A stretch of DNA of 25,354 bases from Chara braunii. Taxonomy: Eukaryota > Streptophyta > Charophyceae > Charales > Characeae. Below are positions 10,134-19,440 of the stretch, one piece after another. The stretch is taken from NCBI GenBank assembly GCA_003427395.1, contig BFEA01000629.1, forward strand, positions 155,546 to 180,899. The letters run 5' to 3'. The notes under the pieces were generated by a model. That model had not been told where the DNA came from and searched no databases. It worked only from the letters and a program-made list of their open reading frames with translations. The position numbers and the translations under genes are program-made. How positions within the stretch are numbered: the first letter of the stretch is position 1; each line of letters starts with the position of its first letter.

Positions 10134-10228
10134 CTCCGTGACACGATCCAGAGCCAAAGCACGAGCCCTAGTACGGTGAGGTGGAGATCCTTCTGAAGAA
10201 TTAAGTGGACACGATCCCTCTCTCGTTC

Positions 10229-10246
10229 CTCTCTCTCTCTCTCTCT
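10229..10246. repeat. short (CT)9 tract before the PHD-finger frame
   Basis: This CT run sits in a pyrimidine-rich leader just ahead of the ATG at 10261. Similar CT-rich leaders are common in plant 5' untranslated regions. Confidence 0.85.
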
Positions 10247-10260
10247 TCTTTCCCCAAACC

Positions 10261-10533
10261 ATGGCGACCCCTTCTTCTTCTGCTCCCAACCCCATCGATT
10301 TCCCTCCTACCCATTTGGAATTTTTCGCCGATTTTCCGGACAAGTTATGTTATTTTTGCATGTGTAGCTCACGGTTTTATGGAATAGACTGCTATCCCTT
10401 CGAATCGGGATTCATTGACTGGGTAGACTGCGCCATGTGTGTTAATCGTGCACATGGAGCATGTATTCGATAATGAACGAGTAATAAGGCGTGGAAATGC
10501 CCTCTGTGTCGAACGGATAAGCTCCCAAAGGAA
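10261..10533 (+). pseudogene. PHD-type zinc finger protein segment between RNase H and integrase
   Basis: From ATG 10261 (context AACCATGGCG), one frame contains C30-x2-C33, C57-x2-C60, H65-x2-C68 and, after a tandem TAA-TGA at 10471-10476, C80-x2-C83 with Trp two residues before C80 (WKCPLC). This Cys4-His-Cys3 layout, including the conserved Trp, is the PHD-finger signature, and the finger spans 10348-10509. Residues such as DWVDCAMCVNRAHGAC fit the usual second metal-binding cluster. PHD fingers bind histone tails, so a role in chromatin targeting of integration is possible. It starts 127 bases after the RNase H frame ends, with its own good ATG context, so a separate or captured gene start is an alternative to a pol domain. 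Confidence 0.7.
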
Positions 10534-10559
10534 GTCTGATTCTAGGCCGCCAGAACTGA

Positions 10560-11594
10560 TGGCCCCAAATACGATGAAAAATATCAAAGGGCTGAAGTAT
10601 GGACAGATAAAATATTATTGGTTAAATTAGCGAGCAAACCACTGAACCAGCTCACTAAGCATGACAGGCGTCAGGCAACTGGGAGGTCCCGAGATTATCG
10701 ATGGACCAACGGTCATTTGGAAAAATGTACAAAAGACAGATCGGGATTGTGGTTGACGGTTCCCCATCAGTTCCAGTGATGTGACTGGACCAGATCGGCG
10801 CACGAGGAACAGGCCGCTCATTTTGCGCCAAAGCGACTATCGACCAAAATCGATGATTCTGGTCTAACATCCGCGACGACGTGAGACACGTGGTCGCTAA
10901 CTGTCTAGTATGTGTTGTTGATCGTGCGCCCCTTCCTGGACCGAACATGACTGTCCCAACGAAGGTAGAACGTCCTTTTCAGCGAGTCGGTATGGACACA
11001 AGAGATATTGACGTGCCACCTGACCCCAACCGTTGTGAGCGTTATATCCATTTGGTGCTGATCGACCACTTCTCAAAGTATATCGAAGTTTACACTTGTA
11101 AGACACGTAAAGCCTCCGAAATGGCTATGTACATCGACAAATTCCTCAATACCCATCTAGATACAGAGGAGATCCTAACTGACAACAAATCCGAATTCAA
11201 GGCCGAAGTAGAGGAATGACTGACGCGTCGTGGAGTTGCTCTCCGACACACTGCTCCCTATGTCTCTCAGTCTAATGGGCTAGCCGAGAATGCTAACCGC
11301 ATGATTAAGACCGCTCTTCCCCGGAACCTGGCGTCCAACGACGCACGTCTTTGGCCCGAGATAGTGTATCAAATCACCGCGATCCATTGAGCAACCTTTC
11401 ATGAATCTACTGGATTCACCCTTTTTCAGCTACGAACGAATAATATCTCATGTGTCGATAATCGAAGTGCAACGGAAAACGTTGTTGAGCGCATCGGTTT
11501 GGCACCGCACGAGGCAGCGCGGGACCCTTCTGGCCACGTCACACAAACGTTGGACTTAATCCTTCGTCGCGATATATACATGAAGCTTCCTTAA
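10560..11594 (+). pseudogene. integrase N-terminal zinc region and catalytic core, broken
   Basis: The stretch before about 10880 holds a decayed lead-in (KYDEKYQRAEVWTDKI) and the His part of the HHCC zinc module (SAHEEQAAHF), in different frames. From 10881 one frame runs to 11594: NCLVC supplies the Cys pair, GMDT the first catalytic Asp, ILTDNKSEF the second Asp, and NGLAENANRM the Glu about 34 residues later. In-frame TGA codons lie at 11217 and 11388. The core catalyses strand transfer of the element's DNA into the genome. The expected C-terminal part does not follow; it is found about 8 kb downstream. Confidence 0.92.
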
Positions 11595-11599
11595 GCCGC

Positions 11600-12830
11600 T
11601 CCGGCTGAGTGCGCCAGCCATACCTCTCGCGAGCCCTTACGATAGGATAAGGCCTACGCGAGGCACGACTTACCTCCACCTTGCGGGAGCTGTCACCTCC
11701 CTACGGTGGGCATATCCTCGTCGAGCTACCAGTCCACAGTACGAAAGCTGATCAGTTGCAATCGCAGAGGTGGACCAGCCGAGGACGTTTCTCGTTCGTT
11801 GTAGCATAGGGCGTACGCGTGGTAATCCGCCTTTATCGAACCCTCACGCGAACCGACATTTTGGGGGGCTGAGGTCCCAACCGCGACTCGTCGCGGGTCG
11901 ACTAGGACGCACCCTACACGCCAGGCGCACACCACTATAAAAAACATAAAATTAAACACACTCGCACACACATTTATATATACTGAACGACACCAAACGA
12001 ACAACATGACAACACTTGTAATCCCTTAGTAACCATTCCATAACTTTCTGACGTGGAAATCGGATAGGCATCGCGCGCCAAACTTAGTATAAAACCGTGC
12101 GGGCGCGGGGCCTTCTCATATCGACTTGCAATGCCAACGAACACAAGCAGTCGCGAAGATGGCGTACTGTGTAGTGCCCATAATCAAACGTCCCTCGTGA
12201 ATCCGAGTACCGTTTATGACACTCAAGTGTCAGACTCGAAGTATCGTGAAGGTTCCCCCCTCCACGATATTGCACGGTTGAAGGAATAGTCGTGCGCCCG
12301 CCGCGACACCTCTAGTTTTTAGCCTGAGTGTCCTTGCGAGCAAGGCAAATAGGCTCTGCTCGAAGGGAGATTCCTTTCACGCAGAGTCTAGGGCTTGGGA
12401 TGCCCTGGACAAGGATCTCGAATCCTGGCCCAGGACTACCGTCCGACTAAGGATTATTCAAGAAGTATATGTACAAAATAGAGGGGTCATCCGTCTTTCG
12501 ATTAGTTTCAACCCTTGATTAAATCCTTAGTACGCGGACACTTAAGGCCACGGGAGTACCCCACATAGGTACACAAACATACGTATATACATATACACAG
12601 AGGGAATAAGTATGTGGCGATCACTTCTCACGATCACAGTGAGACTCCTCACAACCATACATATACGTGAGATCACAGGCAGTCCAATCCAAAAATCCAA
12701 GTCACATAACATACCTGCAATCACATCAAAGAGCCAAGCAAAAGTCCACGCACTATACAGAGTCAACTCCAACCAACTTCTATACTCATACCCCTCGCTT
12801 TAGCCATGCAGGTCCCCATCTCCGGCCAAC
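11600..12830. other. unassigned start of the nested block
   Basis: No gene is recognised. A TATA-like TATAAAA lies near 12090, followed by a GC-rich stretch, and small complementary words are present (for example CTCTGC and GCAGAG around 12355-12385). I see no matching copy at the other end of the block that would make this an LTR. Confidence 0.35.
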
Positions 12831-13306
12831 CAACCATAATTAAATACTCAGTACCTTTCTTAAATGGCCATTTAATAAAAGTCCGGGTGAAACCTTAACG
12901 AAACAATAAAATCACCAGGGCTAAAGACTTTTTAGGTTGACTATTGAGGGTGAATTGGGGTTGAGTCGTAGACCGACGAATCGACAACCGACCTGTTATT
13001 AGTGATAACAGAAGGTGATCCTCAAGGAATTAAGTTGAATCTAGTCCAAGTCCTGAATCGAAACGATCACGACGACCTATAACACAAAACAGGTCAATGC
13101 CCATGACTAAACCTATAAGTCTACGGGGAATAATCTCCATATCATGATCTCATTCAAAACATCCTCATTAACTAAGCCTGAATCTACCGTTAAGAGTGCC
13201 CAAAGCAAAGGTAGACCCTGGCATAATCTCCCCCATACAGAGTGGATCGCCAGAAGTGTCACCTTTCAAAATATACTCTGGTTTTTCTAAACATACTCAT
13301 GGGACG

Positions 13307-13385
13307 CTGGGCCCGGCTCCCAGCTTGTGCTAATTCGAGAGGATATGGTTGTATCTATGGGACGCTGGACCCGGTTTCCAGCAGG
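13307..13385 (+). repeat. two copies of a GCTGG...CCAGC hairpin motif
   Basis: GGGACGCTGGGCCCGGCTCC (copy at 13301-13324) and GGGACGCTGGACCCGGTTTC (copy at 13359-13383) are 58 bases apart and each closes with CCAGC. The stem is GCTGGG/CCCAGC in one and GCTGGA/TCCAGC in the other, a compensated base-pair change. The second copy matches 1677-1697 exactly over 21 bases. Confidence 0.6.
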
Positions 13386-13448
13386 TGCTGTAGGAAAAGT
13401 GCTATTCCAAAATTTATATCAGCCCGAATATGAAAACATAAATAATCT

Positions 13449-13555
13449 TCAACTTTCAAAAGTTTAATTTTGTCTAACTCCCTGAATTAGCAAAAATTTG
13501 GGCAGCACTCCGTTTAGAAAATGAGACTTCCCAGATTTCTACTAAGCCATATAAC
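13449..13555 (+). repeat. diverged direct repeat, left copy
   Basis: This 107-bp segment aligns by eye with 14530-14640 at roughly two-thirds identity. It shares AAATTT-G-GGCAGC, then an AGAAA run, and ends in TATAAC. The pair brackets the foldback element. The GGCAGC-containing core resembles a motif I associate with plant LTRs, but I could not verify this. Confidence 0.5.
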
Positions 13556-14511
13556 ATAGGATTCGTGAAAACCTAACAAAACAAATTGTTAGGTTTGCAC
13601 GAAATTTATTCAAGATTATGATTGTACGTTTTTTAGGTCTCCTCCTGTAACAAAATTTTACGTGAAGTGAAACATCCGTAAAAAAAAGAACAGAAAATTA
13701 GTTTTTCATAACTACTGGATGAGACAAGAAAAAAAACATTTTTTTCCATAGAAAATCACGACCTGGTGAAGCACCGTAGGTTCAAGAACTGAAATATTCT
13801 GATTTTTTGTTATCCAAAAAAATTGTGTTTATAGTCCTATAAGATGTGTAACATGATGAATTTATTCGGGGTTTTTTCGAACGCGCATACATCTTCTCCT
13901 GTTTGTGAATACATTCGCTTGAACACGGTTTCCCATACATGGGCGAATATATATATTTTTTATTTGTTTTAATTTTTTTCCCTATATTTTTATTTTAAAC
14001 TCGTGTTTGGCTAAAAATTTCAAGGCATCTCCAAGACAAAAGTTGTTTGTATTCTTATTTTAAATGACACATATTTTTTGATAAGGGTTTTATTGTTAAG
14101 TTTAAAAGTGATTTATAGTCCTATAAATTATTTTGTGCACAGCTTGGTTTTTATCTAACTGCAGAAACTGACTTATAGTCCTATAAATGAGTATTCACCA
14201 AAACGCGTTTTTTTTTACATCTTTCAAGTTTGCCTTCTCTTCCTTTAAAATTACCCTGTTTGAACTCAGTTTTTTTGCCAATCTACTGAGAATGACTTAT
14301 AGTCATATAAAAGCATTTTGCAAGGAAGGGTTTTCTTGCACATTTTGAAAAACGCTAGACTTTTCACCTGATTTTTTGCCTCTTTTATCGCAAAACGATT
14401 AAAAACGCTATCTTTTCGTGTAAAAAATAACAGTTTGACTTTTACTTTTTCATTCTATAAGAAATGTTAGGTTTTTTCTGATTGTGAGGTTTTCACGAAT
14501 CCCCTGTTATA
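13550..14511. mobile_element. AT-rich foldback element with 25-bp inverted termini
   Basis: The left terminus at 13550-13574 and the reverse complement of 14487-14511 agree at 23 of 25 positions, sharing GGATTCGTGAAAACCT. The 962-bp interior is AT-rich, has no coding frame and carries four copies of a TTATAG...CTATAA palindrome. A further small inverted pair, ACCTAAC/GTTAGGT, lies just inside the left arm at 13571-13594. It is probably a MITE or a structured portion of a larger LTR. No transposase is present. Confidence 0.5.
13829..14310 (+). repeat. four TTATAGTCCTATAA palindromes
   Basis: Copies are at 13829-13842, 14113-14126 (arms extended to ATTTATAG/CTATAAAT at 14111-14128), 14173-14186 and 14297-14310 (one changed base). 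The inverted arms TTATAG and CTATAA flank a TC dinucleotide. The last two copies are preceded by TGAC. They occur only inside the foldback element. Confidence 0.7.
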
Positions 14512-14529
14512 TATATAATTTAGACAAGT

Positions 14530-14640
14530 TGAACTTTTGAAAAGTCAAAATTTGATTACCTCATTGGATTTGCAGAAATTTCGGCAGCGATTCCCGTACA
14601 GAAAGAAGCTTACCAAAATTTATACAAAGCTAAGTATAAC
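14530..14640 (+). repeat. diverged direct repeat, right copy
   Basis: This is the partner of 13449-13555, in the same orientation and ending in the same TATAAC. It contains GAAATTTCGGCAGCGATTCC. Confidence 0.5.
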
Positions 14641-14911
14641 AAATGATCTAAAAAAATGCAGAAATCGGTATTACTAAAAAAAACTTCGCTAAGAAAATGC
14701 AGGAATTGAAACTAACTCCTATAGCTCTAACACATAGCGAGCAACTAAAGCAACTACCTATTAACTGAAACTCAGAATAAGTAGTGACATCACTCAGTCA
14801 CATGCACGCCAAACCACAAAGGTAAGTGCTCTCACCAACCCCAAGTCAACTTAACAAACAAATAGTTCATAGTTTTTCAATGATTTAACCATTTTTACCC
14901 TGCTTACATAG

Positions 14912-15750
14912 GGCATTGAGATTGATCATTCGTCTTAGAAACAATGCCAACTCTCTGCCTTAGTTATACACGAACAGGTTGCACAACTACTTTTGTCTTC
15001 ATTGGGCATATGACTAAACCATTCGTCTTAGAAACAATGCTTAGTCGTCCTGATCTGTTTAAATAGCTAAGTTATATAAATCTCTCTGAACCTTAGTCTT
15101 CAAAAAGTGGGCGTGGGGCTGAGTTATTCGTCTTAGAAACAATGCTCAGCCTGCGCAGGTTACCTTCAATTATAATTCTAAGTTATATTTTCTTCATTGT
15201 GATAAGGCTATAGTCAGACCATTCGTATTAGAAACAATGTCTGACTAGCCTTGTTCTTACATATATATAAATATAAAACTATAAAAAATCCTATTCCTTT
15301 GTTTTCATTGTAGTCGTGTGGCCTTGGACTTAGACCATTCGTCTTAGAAACAATGTCTAGTCCTTTGGCCTAAACCTCCCTTAGAATAAAAGAAGCAAAG
15401 AGAGTTGAGTCATTCGTCTTAGAAATAATGTTCAACTCTCATTTTCTCAAAACGAAAAAAAACAAAGTACTCAGGGTCAAGACCCAGAGACCGTTCAGAA
15501 ACCACCCAAAATAAACGGCGACCAGACCATTCGTCTTAGAAACAATGTCTGGTCCTCAAAATTCAAGCAATCAATATCCCTCAAAAATAAAGTAGCCAGG
15601 TCATTCATCTTAGAAACAATGTCTGGCGCAATTAAGTAAACACAGCAACCAAGCCATTCGTCTTAGAAACAAGGATTGACCCTTCAGGAAACAACACAAA
15701 ACATTGTGACAGCACTCAGGCCATTCATCTTAGAAACAATGCGTGACCCT
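14912..15750 (+). repeat. array of ten hairpins with a conserved 20-nt core
   Basis: The core CATTCGTCTTAGAAACAATG, with at most a few changes per copy, begins at 14927, 15020, 15125, 15220, 15336, 15411, 15528, 15602, 15655 and 15722. Spacing is irregular (53-117 bp). CATT and AATG can pair, leaving a 12-nt loop. Outside the core most copies have complementary arms with unrelated sequences: GACTAA/TTAGTC, GGCTGAG/CTCAGCC, AGTCAGAC/GTCTGACT, GGACT-AGAC/GTCTAGTCC, GAGAGTTGA/TCAACTCTC, GACCAGAC/GTCTGGTC and GCCAG/CTGGC. The first copy pairs imperfectly and the last two are degenerate. Conserved loop plus changing but complementary stems points to a structure that mattered as RNA or as extruded DNA. 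No coding frame crosses the array. Confidence 0.85.
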
Positions 15751-16031
15751 ATAAGACCTTTCCAAACGCAAGAAACACTGCCTTCCTCCCAACCTCCCCC
15801 CTGATGCAACCCTTTGTTACAATCAACTTTCAAACAGATAAAGAAACTGAAACTGCCATTATACATACATTCTCTTACTTAGTCTGATTTGTGTCCTGAA
15901 AGTCAAACTAAAGTCTAAGTAGGGTTGCATTCAATACACTTAGTCAACACATAGGACACTGTACATATAGGGGTTATAACTGGGTTTATAGGAGGCTTAG
16001 AGAGCAATGGTTACCTTTAAGTTCCCTGCCT

Positions 16032-16054
16032 CCAGAACTTCTCCTGAGTTCTGG
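16032..16054 (+). other. 8-bp hairpin
   Basis: CCAGAACT and AGTTCTGG flank a 7-nt loop. Its 3' arm shares bases with the closing stem of the neighbouring cloverleaf-like fold, so the two structures would compete. Confidence 0.6.
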
Positions 16055-16131
16055 CAGAGCTCCCTCAATCGGTGAGGCGAACCTCTCACAGAGGCCTTGG
16101 CGCGGATTACAGGTTGCAATCCCGCCTGCCG
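16052..16131 (+). ncRNA. possible tRNA-like cloverleaf or tRNA-derived remnant
   Basis: Four nested complementary pairs fit a cloverleaf: a closing stem GGCAG (16053-16057) with CTGCC (16126-16130); a D-arm-like CCTCA/TGAGG around ATCGG (16063-16077); a middle arm CCTCT/AGAGG (16082-16094); and a T-arm-like GCGGATT/AATCCCGC (16102-16125). TGGCAGAGC resembles a pol III A box, and GGTTGCAATCC differs from the B box consensus at two positions. Against a working tRNA, the middle arm leaves only 3 loop bases, so there is no anticodon loop. A tRNA-derived SINE fragment or chance structure are alternatives. Confidence 0.3.
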
Positions 16132-16139
16132 CCTTCCTC

Positions 16140-18720
16140 TTAGAACAAATGGACTAGACTTAGAGTAAGAAGGGCAAGAGTAGAAGCATTAAGTCTCTCA
16201 GATACAAGAGTGGTGCGCTCAGACTTGTGTGAGAGGGCCTACAAACCTTCAGCGTCTGAGGGCCCCGCAATGGTGGCCAAGTGTAACAGCTTGGTCAACC
16301 CCAAAGTTCAATTGTTGAGCCCAGTTCCCCTGACGAACTCTCAAATTGCAGCACCATTCCCCCTTTTGCAAGCACACCTCCTGGCTACGACAACAGCCTC
16401 CATTTCAGCCTTATCACCCCTGCTTTCCCTGGTAAAACTGCAACCTCGCAGCCTTGGCCAACAACACTTATCACAGCATACGCCTCGTATGCACCTTCGA
16501 TATATCGTAGTACATCAAAGGAACGTCACGAGACGGAGCAAGGATGCAGCTCGACACAGCGAATAAAACAATTACACAGTCATTTAATCACTTCCTCCAT
16601 ACTACAGCTGTGCTTCCCCACATAATGCTACAACCGTACAACCTCCAGATAGTCGTAGTCAGTCAACGCAGCAATCATCAAGCCCAACAACTGCTATAGT
16701 AGAGAATGCGGTCACGGATATGCAGCAGGGAACACAACTTATGAAACTGCACAGGGCGCGGCACCGCCCCAAGTGCACAGCGATGCGTAGCGCCCGTAGC
16801 AACAACAACAGCTATTGCAGATACCGCAGTTAAACGAACATTAGAGCACATGGCTGTGGAGCCACAAGGGTGCTACTGTGGTTAGAATGCCCAGTAGCAA
16901 GTGGCGTTGACAGTGTACCCATAGCAGTCTTGTGCCTAGTCAAAGACGCAGGCCCAACCGCAACAACTATACCTTCAAAGTACCCACCTCCGCTTGGCGG
17001 TCAAAACCAACAGTTGCACCGCCACTGAGTATGGAAACAACTGCCTCGTGAGCCCGGTGTACTGTAGCAGGCTCGCCCCAGCTCCTCATGCAGCCCAGCA
17101 CATAGCTCTCCCCCTTCGTTGTCACGGTGATTGTGCAGGGTAGCACAACAGTCCTACAAGTAAGTGTCCAAGTCACAGCCTGCCTGCAGTTTCTTGCCCT
17201 CCTGCTACCCTATCCAGTGGAACAAGCAGCGCTCCGTCTAACAGTCTGGCCTTCAAGTTTCACAGTCGGTTCTCCGCTATTCCATTCGGTGACGTGCAGC
17301 GTACCGGCCACCGAGTACATCCCGACCCCGTAATTATCTTTATGCTACTTTAAAAAAATCGTACGGGTATGTTCTTCTATCCCGCTTCGTCTGACTATAG
17401 GTTCATCCTGCATCGCTGGTTCAAAGAGAGTGCTCGTTATCTCTCTCCCTCTCTCTCTGCTTGCCTCACCAGCACCCCACCACGTCCTACTCTTTCCCCC
17501 GTAGCGTACCCAACAGAACTGTCTCGTTGGGTTCCCACAACTTTAAAACAATCATATTCCGACCGCAGGGCTACTAACTATAGGGGCGGACCACCTCGGT
17601 ATCAGCAACCTTGGCTTCGAGATCAGGTGAGTGTTCCGTTCGTTCCTCTCCTCCACTCTCCGACACTGCCCCGCACGAGCCCCTACCTTACAATCGCGAA
17701 CGCTGTCGGACCGCCCCGTGGGAAGGAACCTGCTACTAGCCACGGGACATACGTTGACAGACAAGCGTCCTTCAGTAGTCGCTCGTGGTCTCACTCCACT
17801 CCTCACTCCATCTGCAAAATTTTAGATGAATACATTCCTGCACAGAAACTTATTTCCCCAGGTGCACCTAAGAACCATCCTACCGTCAAAACTACATCCT
17901 CAACGCAAAACCCGACACCACCATTGGATTCGCCCTAGCCCAAACCCCCCGTTTAAAGTCTTTTCCTGCCCGTTTTCATTGAATAACGAGCGAGCTTTTC
18001 GATCTCGACTTTCACCACCACTTCTTTCCCGCCATCACCGCGCACCCCTCTTTCTCACTAACTCTCATTCTACTAGTCTATTGTCACAATTGACCTTGCC
18101 ACCACACTCGGCCGGCCTCAAAACGTTGGAATAACACTTTCCTCCACCCAATTTCACTCAAGATCGAGGGCGCTAAGCGTTCTCGACCACACTCGGCTCC
18201 CTCTCCGCCATCTCCGCTTCTCAGCTCGTGTGGACGTCAACAGTCGCTGGCTTAGCGCAGCGCCCCGCTCATCCCTACGAACGCCCGACTGCTCGCGACT
18301 CCGAAATCCTTGGAGGAGACAACAAAAACAAAGACCGGTCAATGACCGGTTTTAACGAATCTCCCACTTCTGTCCCTTAGTGCGATGCCCATCAGTCCGT
18401 ACTTCGACCAATGCCGCCACCTCGGCTACCCCCTTGTGAATTAACGCGGCCTCTCTGTTGTGTGGCCCGCTAGCTGACCCGGCTAGAGCTTTCGACCCTA
18501 TTCCTTATCAGCCCCTAACACCGATCAGTGCCAGGTTCATTCCCCGACTCACGGGCATCGCCTTTAAGCAGGGGTCATACTAATCTCCTCTGTATCGCTC
18601 CAATTTTTACGGGTGTCCCGAAGGACCTAGTCGGGGTTATTCCCCTTAACACCGCTAGCGGTCCCACTGTCTTCGCCCTGTCTGACCACGGCCCTGCATT
18701 TTCCATGGTTTACACGCATA
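16140..18720. other. unassigned pyrimidine-rich part of the nested block
   Basis: No recognisable gene. The longest frames (16210-16566, and 17369-17938 with 189 codons) are rich in Ser, Pro and Thr, as expected from C/T-rich DNA, and show no domain. A Gln-rich stretch can be read around 16650-16820 but is broken by stops. It could be decayed coding DNA of an inserted element. Confidence 0.35.
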
Positions 18721-19046
18721 CCCACGGGGCTGAGCTTTAAGGTTTCAACAACCGGGGCTCGGGACCGGTACTGGTCCGAACAGAACAACACAAAAATACA
18801 AATAAGAATAAAAGTTAGTAGAAATTCGAAACAAGCGGGCCCACGTTCGGACTCCCCCAGCAAAACTAAAAGGGGATACTCCCACGGGATCCTCAACCCC
18901 CCAACCCTTCAATGCTCCAACGCTCCTATGCCGCCGCCCGCTGGCCTTGATCCTCGCACCTCTGCCATAGCAGTCCAATGTCGTAACCTATAGGGCTAAG
19001 CCTCTGCCTAAAATGAACAGGCGCGCAACCTCTTATAAGGCGGTGC

Positions 19047-19086
19047 GGCCTAATGCTTAAGCCTGAGAACAAAAATGCATTAGGCC
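19047..19086 (+). other. 10-bp perfect hairpin
   Basis: GGCCTAATGC and GCATTAGGCC are exact complements separated by 20 bases. The stretch from 18721 to 19380 around it has no recognisable gene; a TATAAAA lies near 19275. Confidence 0.6.
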
Positions 19087-19440
19087 TTGTCTCCACCTAT
19101 GATCAGATGTGCGGCTGCCAAGCAACCACGCCGGTCCCCGCCAACTGTGTCACGACCGTCCTACGTACCGACCTGCCACCGGTCAAACGTGGCGAACGAA
19201 GATCAACTTGTTAATCCTTAATCTAGGTGGTAATAGAAACTAGGTCGGTTGACTATACCGACTTCATAATCAATATAAAAGGGAGAAATCACACGCGCGC
19301 CTTAAAACTGCGCGCCCACTCACCCTTTCCACCCAGTCAACCTCCTAGTTAATTCAAGGTTACAGACGAGGCCGCGCTTCGTGTGGCACACTCAAATACT
19401 AATCCAACCTTATTTTCTATCATTTACAAAAAAACAGGGT

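Larger units (their letters stand above)
11595..19440. mobile_element. foreign block interrupting the integrase gene (nested insertion or insertions)
   Basis: Integrase coding stops near 11594, and the protein's C-terminal part is recognisable only from about 19490, so roughly 7.8 kb appears inserted. The block changes composition along its length: mixed at 11.6-12.8 kb, AT-rich at 12.8-15.9 kb, then pyrimidine-rich to about 18.7 kb. I could not find LTRs, terminal inverted repeats or a target duplication delimiting the whole block, and a shared GGGAC (11521-11525 and 19489-19493) is too short to rely on. More than one event is likely. Confidence 0.55.

Noticed and set aside
5871-11594. TGA read as Trp under an alternative genetic code
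   Set aside because: The TGA positions do not fall where related proteins carry Trp, TAA stops and frameshifts are present as well, and normal TGG codons are used at the expected Trp positions.
14912-15750. The core-repeat array as a CRISPR array
   Set aside because: Spacing is irregular, the sequences next to the core are complementary arms rather than independent spacers, there are no cas genes, and the context is eukaryotic.
16052-16131. A functional tRNA gene
   Set aside because: The middle arm has only a 3-base loop, so there is no anticodon loop, and the B box differs from consensus at two positions; kept only as a tRNA-like candidate.
17369-17938. 189-codon frame in the nested block as a gene
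   Set aside because: Its Ser/Pro/Thr bias follows from the C/T-rich DNA, there is no domain, and overlapping frames on both strands are similarly open.
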